Positions 8,730-17,598 of a stretch of DNA of 64,000 bases are shown piece after piece. The position numbers and the translations under genes are program-made. Each line of letters opens with the position of its first letter. Position 1 is the stretch's first letter. Below the pieces are notes generated by a model, which was not told the origin of the DNA, did no database searches, and worked only from the letters and a program-made list of their open reading frames with translations. Source of the DNA: Phycisphaerae bacterium. GTDB taxonomy: Bacteria; Planctomycetota; Phycisphaerae; UBA1845; JAFGLZ01. Location: assembly GCA_016927755.1 (NCBI GenBank), contig JAFGLZ010000039.1, forward strand, positions 1 to 64,000, written 5' to 3'.

Positions 8730-8736
8730 TGAAACA
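8726..8736. promoter_or_regulatory. TetR operator-like palindrome 2, overlapping the -10 box
   Basis: TATTTGAAACA at 8726-8736 matches the inverse of site 1 at 10 of 11 positions. Its centre is 39 bp from that of site 1. It covers the end of the -10 box and the predicted transcription start. Confidence 0.6.
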
Positions 8737-8871
8737 CCAAAGGGAATAATACCGTTTTCCCGTCGTCGTGAAGCCGGCGACGAGAAACGGCGAAGGATAT
8801 CACGACGTGCAAGACGTTCCTCACAGCATCCGATGGTCGAGGCCCCCCCTCTTTCCTATGCGCCGCGCGAT

Positions 8872-8955
8872 GTCAGCCGCTCGCACGGGCGCCTGCCCAG
8901 TGATGCGTGCAGCCCGTGAGACCCAGCCGGGTCAGGTTGCCCGTGCGAGGCTGAC
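8872..8955 (+). promoter_or_regulatory. Structured 5' leader of the efflux operon (long stem with internal hairpin)
   Basis: GTCAGC (8872-8877) plus CTCGCACGGGC (8880-8890) pair with GCCCGTGCGAG (8939-8949) plus GCTGAC (8950-8955). This makes a 17-bp stem broken only by a two-base bulge. The 48-nt interior holds a second hairpin (GACCC 8920-8924 with GGGTC 8929-8933). Part of the 5' arm could instead pair with CGTGC at 8906-8910, so mutually exclusive folds are possible. The rest of 8737-9006 shows no convincing gene. Confidence 0.5.
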
Positions 8956-9006
8956 CTCCGCAACCGAACCGCCCGTGCTGCCCGTCATCGGAGACTGGGG
9001 GACTAC

Positions 9007-10200
9007 ATGAGACCGGTCGTTCGTAGGGTCGCCGCTACGTCCGCCGCCGTGGTCGTTCTCGCGGTCGCCGGCCTCGGATTCCACCGGGCGCGAGCCAAGG
9101 CTGACGCTCTGGAGCGTCAGGTAGGCAGCGAGCGGAGGATCCCTGTCACGTGCGAGCCCGCTCACAGACGGGAGTTTCGAGAAGCGGTACGGCTGGCCGG
9201 CAACATCCAGTGCAAGGACGACGCCCTGGTATCGGCGAGGATTCCGGGAACGCTGGAGGTAATCTTCGTCGACGAGGGGGACGGGGTCATCGCGGGGGAG
9301 ACGCGTCTGTTCCAAACGGACCACGTGAAGCTGGCCAAGGAAGTCGAGGTGAAGCGTCGCGAGCTCGCGGTGGCGCAAAGCAACCTGCTGGAGAAGCAGG
9401 CGTCGCTGGAGTGCAGTCGCGCCGATCTCGAGAAGGCGGAGTTCGACTGGAACCGCCAGCAGGACCTTCATCTGCGCGCGGCGGCGTCGAAGGTCGAGCT
9501 GGTGTGGGCCGAGAAGGAGAACAAGCGGTGTGCCTCGATGGTAAAGCACAGCGAGGCGCTTGCGGCCGTGGCGGAGGCCCAAGTCGAACAAGCGCGCTCA
9601 CTGCTGGCGATAGCCCAGAAGGACCTGGACGACTCGCTCGTCGTGGCGCCCATAACGGGCGTGGTCAGCGAACGCCGCCTCGAGCCGGGCGAGATGGCGT
9701 CCGCCGGGACGGTCGTGCTGCACATCGAGGATCCGTCGGTCTTGGAGATCACCTGTCACGTGCCGTCGCGGTACTACGATCGCGTGAAGGTCGGGACAAC
9801 GCCGATGCACTTCGAGGGCAACGGCGCCCGGGGGGTAGCCAAGGTCTCGTACGTGAGCCCCACCATCAAGGCTGATATGCGAACGTTCGAGGTTCGCTGC
9901 GTGGTCAGCGATCCCTCGTCCGGGCTCGTGCCGGGGGCGATGGCCCAGATTGAGCTCGTGCTTCGGCAGCACGAGGGCCTTGGGATTCCCCGCGACGCCG
10001 TGATGGACCGTGCGACGGGCCGCATCGTCTTCGTTGTCGACGGCGAGAGGGCGCGTCAGGTATCGGTCACGACGGGGCTGACGACCGACGGGTACGTCGA
10101 GATCCTCGATGCCCCCCTGCCCCCCGAGGCCCGGGTTGTGACCATGGGACAGTTTCTTCTCCGCGACGGATCGGGCGTCAAAGTCGTGGAGGACAAGTAG
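9007..10200 (+). CDS. RND efflux periplasmic adaptor (membrane fusion protein, HlyD-like)
   Basis: A 397-residue adaptor that links an inner-membrane RND permease to an outer-membrane channel. Residues 8-25 form an uncleaved or signal-anchor hydrophobic segment. A lipoyl half-motif lies near residue 70 (IPGTLEVIFVDEGDGV). It is followed by an alpha-helical hairpin at about 100-205 (KRRELAVAQSNLLEKQASLE...), then the second lipoyl half (VVAPITGVVSERRLEPGEM) and beta-barrel and membrane-proximal domains. The gene ends 2 bp before the permease start, so the two are translationally coupled. No TolC-like gene is adjacent; the channel must be encoded elsewhere. Confidence 0.92.
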   Translation: MRPVVRRVAATSAAVVVLAVAGLGFHRARAKADALERQVGSERRIPVTCEPAHRREFREAVRLAGNIQCKDDALVSARIPGTLEVIFVDEGDGVIAGETRLFQTDHVKLAKEVEVKRRELAVAQSNLLEKQASLECSRADLEKAEFDWNRQQDLHLRAAASKVELVWAEKENKRCASMVKHSEALAAVAEAQVEQARSLLAIAQKDLDDSLVVAPITGVVSERRLEPGEMASAGTVVLHIEDPSVLEITCHVPSRYYDRVKVGTTPMHFEGNGARGVAKVSYVSPTIKADMRTFEVRCVVSDPSSGLVPGAMAQIELVLRQHEGLGIPRDAVMDRATGRIVFVVDGERARQVSVTTGLTTDGYVEILDAPLPPEARVVTMGQFLLRDGSGVKVVEDK

Positions 10201-10202
10201 GG

Positions 10203-13200
10203 ATGTTCCTGTCCAACGCATCGATTCGCCGGCCGGTGGCCATGTCGGCGTTGATCATCGGGCTGATCCTGCTTGGCCTGAACTCGTATTCAAAGCTGGG
10301 GCTCGAGAACTTCCCGCAGATGGACAGCCCCTACGTGACGGTCACCACGCTGTATCCCGGCGCCCCGCCCAAGGAGATCGAGACGGAGATCGCCAAGAAG
10401 ATCGAGGACGCGGTGGCCTCGATCGACGGCATCAAGCACGTGAACAGCTCGTGCATGGAGGACGTCTGCCTCACTTTGATCGAGTTTCAGCAGGACGTCG
10501 ACGTGGACGTGGCGGCCTTTGACGTCCGCGAACAGATCGACCTCATCCGCCAAGACCTTCCCGCGGACGCCGAGGATCCGGAGATCGAGAAGTTCGACAT
10601 CAACTCGAAACCGATCATCTACTTCGCCCTCACCGGCGACCTCTCCGTCGACGAACTGTACGACTACGCCGACGACGTATTGTCCGACAAGTTCAGCACA
10701 ATATCGGGCGTAGCCGAGGTGGAGCTGATCGGCGGATCCGAGCGCGAGGTCCACGTACTGATCGATCGGCAGCGGATGGCGGAGAAGGGCCTGACCAGCA
10801 TGGACGTGGTGGCCGCCCTGCAACAGGGGACGCGAAAGATCCCGTCCGGGCGATTACGCGATCACGGCGAGGAATTCGCGGTGACGTTCGACGCCGAGGC
10901 AGGAACCGTCGAGGAAGTCGGCGCCATCGAGATCCCCGCGCGGTTGGGCACTTACGTCTACCTTCGCGATCTCGGTCGGGTCGAGACGGCAGCGGAGGAG
11001 CATCGACAGGCGGCCCTCATCGACGGGCGTCCCGCCATCGCCATTCGGATCGTCAAGAAGGCCGACGCGAACGCCGTGGAGGTGGTGCGTCGCGTCCGGA
11101 CGGTGTTCGATCAGTTCAAGGACAAGATGCCTGGCGGCATGGAGCTCGTCTGGGTCGTCGACGACGGCGACTACATCCAGGCCTCCGCCGACACGGGGCT
11201 GAGCGCCATCGTCCAAGGCATTCTGCTGACAGCGGCGATTCTCTTCCTGTTCCTGCACGACCTGCGTTCGACGATCATCGTCGCCGTGACGATGCCGATC
11301 TCGGTGATCATATCGCTCTTCTTCATGTACTTGATGGACTACACACTGAACATGATGACGCTGCTTTCCCTGGCGCTGTCGGTGGGCGTGCTCGTGACCA
11401 TGTCGATCGTAGTGCTGGAGAGTATCGTCAGCCATCTGGCGGACGGCGAGGCGCCGGCTGACGCCGCCGGCAACGGCACGGCCCGGGTCGCCGCCGCGGT
11501 CCTGGCCTCGGCCGGGACGAACATCGTCGTGCTGTTCCCCATCACGATGATGCAGGCCAAGGTCGGCAAGTTCTTCACCCCATTCGCCCTAACGATGGTG
11601 ATCGTGACGGCCGCGTCGGTGTTCGTCTCTTTCACGCTGACACCGATCCTGTCGGCCAAGCTGCTTCGCTCGCGAAGCAGCGAATCGCAGCGAGCGCTTC
11701 TGGGACGCTTCGCGGCCGCATGGAACCGCATGTTCGCTTGGACCGAGGACCGATACGAGAGGCTTCTGCGCTACATGGAGGCGCGTCGCTGGGCCGCCGT
11801 GCTCGTGATTCTGGCCACGATCGGCGTGTTCCTCCACTCGGTATCACTGGCCAGCGCCGTCGGGTTTACGTTCGTTCCGGACACAGACCATGGTCAGCTC
11901 TACGTCAAGCTCGAGTTTCCGACGTACTACAGCCTCGCTCGAACGACGGAGCGGGTCAGGAAGGTCGAGCAGCGGCTACGAGGCCTGCCGCACGTGCAGC
12001 ACACCTACGTCACCGTCGGCAAGGTGGAAGGCATTATCGGACAGAGCACCGAGGGCGTGTATCTGGCGCAGATTCTCGTCTCGTTCCGCGATAAGACCGA
12101 ACGAGATACCTCATTGGAGACGCTGAAGGAGAAGGCTCGGGAGATGCTCGCGGAACTGCCCGACGCCATCGTCACCGTAGGCGCCCCGAGCGGCATCGGC
12201 GGACAAGAGAGTCCGGTTCAGCTCCAGATCAGCGGCGAGGATCTCAGCACACTAGACGCACTGGCGCTTCGGGCCGCCGACCTCGGCCTCGATGTGGACG
12301 GACTGTTCGACGTGGACACGACGGTGCGAGAAGGCAAGCCCGAGATCAGGATACGTCCCGACCGTGACATCCTCTCGGACCTGCGACTTCCACCGAACAA
12401 CCTGGGCATGATGCTTCGCGGCAACGTCGAGGGCATCGAGGCCGCCACCTACAAAGAGGGTGACCGGAGCTTCGACATCCGGGTGAAGTTCATCGAGCAG
12501 GAAGGCGTGGCCCAGGTGCCCGCATTCCTGCTTCCCGGGGACGCGGGTCGGCCCGTTCCGCTCGAGGCCCTGGCGGAGGTGCGCCATACACGCACGCCGG
12601 TGATGATCACCCGAATAGACAAGCAGCGCGTCAGCAAGGTGCTGGCCAATCTCGCGCAGGGCAAGCCGCTTGGAACGGCGGTACGGGAGGTGTCCGACCT
12701 CATCGACGAGCGCGCCGACCTTCCGTCGGGATACGGCTACAAGTTCGGGGGGCACTACGAAATCATGCAGGAGACCGGCGCGGAGATGCTGGAGGTCTGC
12801 GTCATCGCCATCGTGATGACGTACCTCCTCCTGGCGGCCATCCTGGAATCCTTTACCCAGCCGATCATGATCCTGGTGACCGTTCCTCTGGCCTTGATCG
12901 GGGTGATCTACGCGCTGTTCCTGGTCGGGGAGTCCATGTCGATTTTCGTGATGCTCGGCGCCGTGATGATGATCGGGATCGTGGTGAACAACGCCATCTT
13001 GATCCTCAGCGAGGTCAACAACCTGCGGGCCCGAGGCGAGCCGGCTCACAGCGCCATGATCCGCGCGGCACGGGACCAACTCCGCCCGATCATCATGATC
13101 ACGCTTGCCGCGGTTCTCGGCATGCTCCCGCTAGCGCTCAGCCAGGGACTGGGAAGCGAGAACCGGGTGGGCATCGGCTTCAGTTGCGTCGGCGGGATCG

Positions 13201-13304
13201 CCGTGTCGGGATTGCTGACGCTGATCGTCGTTCCCGTTCTGTATGACTTGACGACGCGTCGCAGGGCCGTGGGAGCGCAACAACACGCCGCACAACACTC
13301 ATAG
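10203..13304 (+). CDS. RND-family efflux permease (AcrB/HAE1-like) with altered proton-relay residues
   Basis: A 1033-residue inner-membrane protein with the RND layout: TM1 near the N-terminus (PVAMSALIIGLILLG), two large periplasmic loops and two bundles of about six TM helices. The N-terminal signature SNASIRRPVAMS and the porter-domain blocks are normal. Two catalytic positions are not. In TM4, where AcrB has Asp407-Asp408 and relatives have Asp-Asn, this protein reads VLVTMSIVVLES, with Thr399-Met400. In TM10, the AcrB Lys940 position is Asn (VVNNAI, 929-930), as in some other HAE1 branches. The energy coupling is therefore uncertain. It overlaps nothing and follows the adaptor by 2 bp. 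Regulation is probably by the divergent TetR protein. Confidence 0.92.
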   Translation: MFLSNASIRRPVAMSALIIGLILLGLNSYSKLGLENFPQMDSPYVTVTTLYPGAPPKEIETEIAKKIEDAVASIDGIKHVNSSCMEDVCLTLIEFQQDVDVDVAAFDVREQIDLIRQDLPADAEDPEIEKFDINSKPIIYFALTGDLSVDELYDYADDVLSDKFSTISGVAEVELIGGSEREVHVLIDRQRMAEKGLTSMDVVAALQQGTRKIPSGRLRDHGEEFAVTFDAEAGTVEEVGAIEIPARLGTYVYLRDLGRVETAAEEHRQAALIDGRPAIAIRIVKKADANAVEVVRRVRTVFDQFKDKMPGGMELVWVVDDGDYIQASADTGLSAIVQGILLTAAILFLFLHDLRSTIIVAVTMPISVIISLFFMYLMDYTLNMMTLLSLALSVGVLVTMSIVVLESIVSHLADGEAPADAAGNGTARVAAAVLASAGTNIVVLFPITMMQAKVGKFFTPFALTMVIVTAASVFVSFTLTPILSAKLLRSRSSESQRALLGRFAAAWNRMFAWTEDRYERLLRYMEARRWAAVLVILATIGVFLHSVSLASAVGFTFVPDTDHGQLYVKLEFPTYYSLARTTERVRKVEQRLRGLPHVQHTYVTVGKVEGIIGQSTEGVYLAQILVSFRDKTERDTSLETLKEKAREMLAELPDAIVTVGAPSGIGGQESPVQLQISGEDLSTLDALALRAADLGLDVDGLFDVDTTVREGKPEIRIRPDRDILSDLRLPPNNLGMMLRGNVEGIEAATYKEGDRSFDIRVKFIEQEGVAQVPAFLLPGDAGRPVPLEALAEVRHTRTPVMITRIDKQRVSKVLANLAQGKPLGTAVREVSDLIDERADLPSGYGYKFGGHYEIMQETGAEMLEVCVIAIVMTYLLLAAILESFTQPIMILVTVPLALIGVIYALFLVGESMSIFVMLGAVMMIGIVVNNAILILSEVNNLRARGEPAHSAMIRAARDQLRPIIMITLAAVLGMLPLALSQGLGSENRVGIGFSCVGGIAVSGLLTLIVVPVLYDLTTRRRAVGAQQHAAQHS

Positions 13305-13369
13305 GGCGTCCCATCACCAGCCTCGGGCCCATGAGGGCTCTCGTTCAGAAGACCAACCGAAGCCCGTGG

Positions 13370-14938
13370 TCAGCCTGCCTGCCGCTGTTGCTGGGTGACG
13401 TGCTCGTGTCCGCGGACGAACTGCCCGTAGAAGGTGCTCAGGCTCACGTAGAGGTAGCCGCTGGCGAACAGTACCAGGAACGGCGCCCCGCAAATCGTTC
13501 CGGGGTCCCTCAGGGCCATGATGACGCACCAGACCAGGTAGACGCCGATGGCGAGCTCGAGGTATGGCTGTAGCTTGACGCGGTAGCGGAAGGTCTTGGC
13601 GCGGCCGCGCCACCGGCCGTCCTCGGCGGTATCCACGCCGTACTTGGGCGTTCGGACGAACTCCCCCGGCTTGCCGAAGAAGCCCTCGATGGCCGCGCGC
13701 GCGTTGTTGAGCGAGATGCCGATCCCGACGCTCATCAGGAACGGGAGATACTTGATTTTGTCCGCCCACGTACGGAAGATCTCGCGCTGGCTGCACATGT
13801 AGAAGGCACTGGGCGAGCATGTGGCAATGATGAACAGCGACAGGCCGAACAGGGAGTTGCTTAGGACCTCATGCTCTTCGAAGAGGCTCAGCCGGAGCTT
13901 CATGGCGGGATAGAGCATCATGGTCAGGGCGACGATGTAGAGGTAGACCGTGCAGCTCGTCAGATGGAAGAAGGCCTCGGTCTTGATCTTGAGGGGCAGC
14001 CGGGACCGGAGGATCTTCGGCAAGAGCTTCTTGCACGTCTGCGCCCCGCCCTTGGCCCAGCGATGCTGCTGCTGCTTGAAGGACTGCATCTCGGGCGGCA
14101 ATTCCGCCGGACTGACCAGATCGGGCAGGAAGAGGAATCGCCAGCCCTTCATCTGCGCCCGGTAGCTCAGGTCGAGGTCCTCGGTCAGCGTGTCGTGCTC
14201 CCAACCGCCGGCGTCGGCGATGCAGGTCTTTCGCCAAAGCCCGGCGGTCCCGTTGAAGCTCATGAACCGGCCTGAACGGTTGCGGGCGGCGTGCTCGATG
14301 ACGAAATGCCCGTCAAGCAGGATCGCCTGCGTCTTGGTCAGCAGCGAGTGCTCTCGGTTGATGTGGTCCCACCTGGCCTGGACCATGCCGACCTTGGGAT
14401 CGGTGAAGTAATCGATCGTCTCTCTCAGGATGCTCGGCGGCGGGATGAAATCGGCATCGAAGATGCACACGAATTCGCCTTTGGCGATCCGCAGCCCCTC
14501 CTCGAGAGCCCCGGCCTTGAACCCTTCCCGGTTGTCCCGGTGGATGTAAACGACATCGTGGCCGGCCGCTCGCATCCGCTCGACGGTCTCGCGGGCGATG
14601 GTCACGGTGTCGTCGGTCGAATCGTCCAGGACCTGGATCTCGATCTTCTCGCGCGGGTAGTCGATCTCGCAGGTGGTCTCGATGACGCGCCGAGCGACAT
14701 ACTGCTCGTTGTACATCGGCAACTGCACCGTGACGCGCGGCAGATCGCGGAAACAAGCAGCGAGCTTCGGCGTATTCTTACGGTGCTTGTAGTAAAGGTG
14801 GACGAGCTGGTACCGGTGAAGGGCATAGACGCAGACGAGCGCCAGCACGACCAAATAGACGACGAGGAACACATCGTGCAGCGTCCCCGCCGCCAGCATG
14901 TCATTTCCGGCATTCACCGTCATCATTTCACCCGGCAA
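13370..14938 (-). CDS. Processive family 2 glycosyltransferase, cellulose-synthase/glucomannan-synthase-like
   Basis: A 522-residue membrane GT2. Residues 20-40 form the first TM segment. The cytosolic GT-A domain carries the full catalytic set: Asp105-Asp106 (LDDSTDD), DAD at 161-163, TED at 252-254 and QQHRW at 290-294, the QxxRW motif of processive synthases. Three to five further TM segments follow (about 310-345, 355-380, 455-505). It probably polymerises a beta-linked hexose at the inner membrane; the spacing resembles CslA-like glucomannan synthases. No PilZ domain is present. It is a single-gene unit with its own putative promoter. Confidence 0.88.
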   Translation of the reverse strand: MPGEMMTVNAGNDMLAAGTLHDVFLVVYLVVLALVCVYALHRYQLVHLYYKHRKNTPKLAACFRDLPRVTVQLPMYNEQYVARRVIETTCEIDYPREKIEIQVLDDSTDDTVTIARETVERMRAAGHDVVYIHRDNREGFKAGALEEGLRIAKGEFVCIFDADFIPPPSILRETIDYFTDPKVGMVQARWDHINREHSLLTKTQAILLDGHFVIEHAARNRSGRFMSFNGTAGLWRKTCIADAGGWEHDTLTEDLDLSYRAQMKGWRFLFLPDLVSPAELPPEMQSFKQQQHRWAKGGAQTCKKLLPKILRSRLPLKIKTEAFFHLTSCTVYLYIVALTMMLYPAMKLRLSLFEEHEVLSNSLFGLSLFIIATCSPSAFYMCSQREIFRTWADKIKYLPFLMSVGIGISLNNARAAIEGFFGKPGEFVRTPKYGVDTAEDGRWRGRAKTFRYRVKLQPYLELAIGVYLVWCVIMALRDPGTICGAPFLVLFASGYLYVSLSTFYGQFVRGHEHVTQQQRQAG

Positions 14939-14985
14939 GAAGTACCGACCCCTGGCCCCGCCACGTCTAGTGGGTATGCTATCTC

Positions 14986-15013
14986 ATTCTATCACTCGCG
15001 GGCGCCATTGCAA
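14986..15013 (-). promoter_or_regulatory. Possible promoter for the processive GT2 gene
   Basis: On the minus strand, TTGCAA (15008-15013) and TAGAAT (14986-14991) are 16 bp apart, 48 bp before the start codon. Confidence 0.42.
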
Positions 15014-15062
15014 GCATAACCGTAAGTCCAGCTAGCGTCTGCGAGTAAGAGAGGCTTGGCGG

Positions 15063-15488
15063 CTAGGCGAGGCTTGCGGCGATCTCGGCTTGCATCGCCT
15101 GTATCTCCCCGTGGCCATACTTGCCTGCCCGCCAACGGTATCCCAGCCCATCGCCCCCGCGACGGGGGATGATGTGGAAGTGCAGGTGGTCGATCTCCTG
15201 CCCGCTGGCCGGACCGTTGCTCTGGAGGACGTTGCAGCCCTCTGCCCCGCTGGCATCGAGGACCGCCTTGGCCAGACGAGGCAGGACCTCGGCGATTGCC
15301 GCGGCAGTCGATCCGTCCATCTCCCATATCCGCTCGGAATGCTCCTTCGGAATGACCAGAAGGTGCCCGGGGGCCAGGGGACCGATGTCGAGAAACGCGA
15401 GAAGAAGCTCGTTTTCGAAGACCTTGGCCGCTGGGATCTCGCCGCGGACAATCCCGCAGAAGATGCACGTCTGCTTTGAATCCGCCAT
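15063..15488 (-). CDS. HIT-family nucleotide hydrolase (HinT-like)
   Basis: A 141-residue histidine-triad protein with the signature HLHFHIIP (His-x-His-x-His) near residues 98-105. A CIFC pair lies at the N-terminus (residues 8-11), as in zinc-binding HinT relatives. Such proteins hydrolyse AMP-lysine or other nucleoside phosphoramidates in the cytoplasm. The ATG at 15488 is chosen because the CIFC motif follows directly; upstream in-frame codons look non-coding. It lies 132 bp after rplQ on the same strand and may be a tail gene of the ribosomal block. Confidence 0.88.
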   Translation of the reverse strand: MADSKQTCIFCGIVRGEIPAAKVFENELLLAFLDIGPLAPGHLLVIPKEHSERIWEMDGSTAAAIAEVLPRLAKAVLDASGAEGCNVLQSNGPASGQEIDHLHFHIIPRRGGDGLGYRWRAGKYGHGEIQAMQAEIAASLA

Positions 15489-15620
15489 CGGAACGCTCCC
15501 GTCTGGGACGCGGCGGCTTTTCGGGCGGCCCCGTGCGTTTGCAGAGAAAGCCCTGAGCCCGTCCTGCAGCGGATCGGACCCGGCGGCCACGTCATCGGAC
15601 CTGTCACTCCCCGAACGGGA

Positions 15621-16391
15621 TTACCCTTCGGATTTCTCTTCGGAGTCGTCTTGCTTTCGGGTATCGGCCTCTTCGGCTTGGGCCGGGGCCACGGACGCCT
15701 CGGGCTCTTCTTCCTTGGCGGGCGGCTTGGGCTTGGTCCCTCGGGCCTTTGCCCGCTTCTCGGCCTTGGCCGAAGTCTCGGCGCGACGCTGTCGGGGGCT
15801 CAGGCCCTTGTCGAGCATCTCGTGCCGGGCCTCGGATCGCCGCCGTCGCGCGGTGGGCTCGGGGCTCCGAACGGATCCGGGCTCTTCTTCCTGGCCGACC
15901 AACTGGACGACAGCCAGTGGGCTGCCATCGCCGATTCTCGTGTCGGCGAGCTTGATGAGTCGGGTGTATCCGCCGGGACGGTCGACGAAGTCGGCCGCGA
16001 CCACTTCGATGAGGCGTCTGACGATGGACTCGGCGGTGAACGGCGTGCCGGGGCGTGCCTCGCCGGTCCTGTGGCGACGACCGGTCCTGGCTCGAAGGAC
16101 CTTGTCTCGTGCCGCGTCGGACATCCCCTCATACGTCTCTTGCTGATCAGCGGGGATCACGGCCCGATCGGTCAGGATCCGAACGACTCGGCGCCGGGCC
16201 TTGAGGTCGCCCTCGCGAGCCTTCTTGGCGATGGTGATCAGGCGCTCGGCGAAGGGCTGCAGCTCCTTGGCCTTGGGCAGCGTGGTTCGAATCTGCCCAT
16301 GCTCAAAGAGGCTTTGCGCCAGGTTTCGAAGCGTCGCCATACGGTGCGCCGAGGTTCTATTCAGCTTGCGGCCAGCCACACGATGTCGCAT
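15621..16391 (-). CDS. rplQ: 50S ribosomal protein L17 with a long C-terminal extension
   Basis: The first 120 residues match L17 (MRHRVAGRKLNRTSAHRMATLRNLAQSL). The usual protein is about 120-130 residues; this one is 256. An insertion near residues 60-125 and a tail (about 165-256) rich in Arg/Lys then Glu/Ala/Pro account for the difference. L17 lies near the peptide exit tunnel of the large subunit; the tail would be surface-exposed. It is the last ribosomal protein gene of the block, 106 bp after rpoA. Confidence 0.95.
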   Translation of the reverse strand: MRHRVAGRKLNRTSAHRMATLRNLAQSLFEHGQIRTTLPKAKELQPFAERLITIAKKAREGDLKARRRVVRILTDRAVIPADQQETYEGMSDAARDKVLRARTGRRHRTGEARPGTPFTAESIVRRLIEVVAADFVDRPGGYTRLIKLADTRIGDGSPLAVVQLVGQEEEPGSVRSPEPTARRRRSEARHEMLDKGLSPRQRRAETSAKAEKRAKARGTKPKPPAKEEEPEASVAPAQAEEADTRKQDDSEEKSEG

Positions 16392-16497
16392 GATCTACAT
16401 CCTGCCTTCTTCAATCCCGTCAGATGTCCCATCGGAGCCAACCCGCCGTCCCCTCGACGCGTCAGGCTGCCCGACGCCTCGGCGGGCGACGGGACGA

Positions 16498-17535
16498 CTA
16501 CTCGTCGTCTTCTTCTTCGTCATCTTCCTCGATCACGATGGCCTGGCCGGAGGCGCCCGGCACCTTCATGCCCAGCGCCAGACCGAGGTCCGCCAGCTTC
16601 CTCTTGACCTCGCGCAGGCTCGTCTTGCCGAAGCTTCGCACCCGCAGCAGATCGGCATTCGTGAGCTGGACCAACTGCCCGACGGTTGTGATTTTGGCCG
16701 AATCGAGACAGTTGTTGGCTCGGACCGAGAGATCGAGCTCGCTGATCGGCATGGCCAGCTTGGCCTGAAGCTCGGCGTCGATGCCCTCGCCGTCCGGCTC
16801 GCCGACGCCCTCGGCCACCATCTGGTCGCCCACCTCGAAGTATTGCACGAAGGGGTTCAAGTGCTTTCGGAGGATCTTGGCGGCTTCCACGAGCGCCATG
16901 TCCGGCCTGACCGTGCCCTTGGTCCAGATCTCCATGACCAATCGGTCGTAATTGACTCGCTGACCGACGCGCGTGTCCTCGGTCTTGTACCGGACCCGCG
17001 TTACCGGAGAAAAGACGGAGTCGACGGGAATGACGCCGATCTCATCCTCGCCGGCGGCGTTCTCCTCCGCCGTGACGTAGCCGCGCCCCGTCTTGACGGT
17101 CATCTCGGCATGGAACTCGACCTTGTCGGTCAAGGTCGCGATCTGCTGGTCGCCGTTGACGATCGTAATCGCGGGATCGGCCTGGATGTCGGATCCGTAG
17201 ACCTCGCCAGGCCCTTGCTTGGTCACGAACATCGTCTTGACGCCTTCGCCCTCCATCTGGACGACCAGGCCCTTGATGTTCAGGATGATATCGGTCACGT
17301 CCTCGAGGACGCCCGACAGGCTGCTGAATTCGTGCTGCGCGCCGGTCATCTTGACTCGAGTGACCGCCGCGCCTTCGAGGCTGCTCAGCAGGATGCGGCG
17401 GAGGCTGTTGCCCACCGTCGTACCAAAGCCGCGTTCGAAGGGCTCGATGATGAAGCGCCCATAGGTGTCCGTGCTGACCTCAGGATCCAGCTCAACCTTG
17501 GTCGGCAGTTCCAGGTCACGCCACCTAATTCGCAT
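16498..17535 (-). CDS. rpoA: DNA-directed RNA polymerase subunit alpha
   Basis: A 345-residue alpha subunit. The N-terminal assembly domain (about 1-245) includes the dimer motif GFGTTVGNSLRRILLSSLEGAAVTRVK. The C-terminal domain (about 265-330) has ISELDLSVRANNCLDSAKITTVGQLV, which binds UP elements and activators. An acidic tail (EEDDEEEDDE) closes the protein. It sits between rpsD and rplQ, the conserved alpha-operon order. Confidence 0.98.
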   Translation of the reverse strand: MRIRWRDLELPTKVELDPEVSTDTYGRFIIEPFERGFGTTVGNSLRRILLSSLEGAAVTRVKMTGAQHEFSSLSGVLEDVTDIILNIKGLVVQMEGEGVKTMFVTKQGPGEVYGSDIQADPAITIVNGDQQIATLTDKVEFHAEMTVKTGRGYVTAEENAAGEDEIGVIPVDSVFSPVTRVRYKTEDTRVGQRVNYDRLVMEIWTKGTVRPDMALVEAAKILRKHLNPFVQYFEVGDQMVAEGVGEPDGEGIDAELQAKLAMPISELDLSVRANNCLDSAKITTVGQLVQLTNADLLRVRSFGKTSLREVKRKLADLGLALGMKVPGASGQAIVIEEDDEEEDDE

Positions 17536-17598
17536 CGGGTTGACCTCCCTCTCGTTTTCGCCGTGGTATCCCTTGGCATCCGTTGCTCAAGGACCGTC

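Noticed and set aside
8895..8935. Similarity of the efflux leader to a B12-box (AGCC...GAGACC...GCC)
   Set aside because: The spacing has insertions, and the rest of a cobalamin riboswitch (core and kissing-loop elements) is not visible. The match is too short to call.
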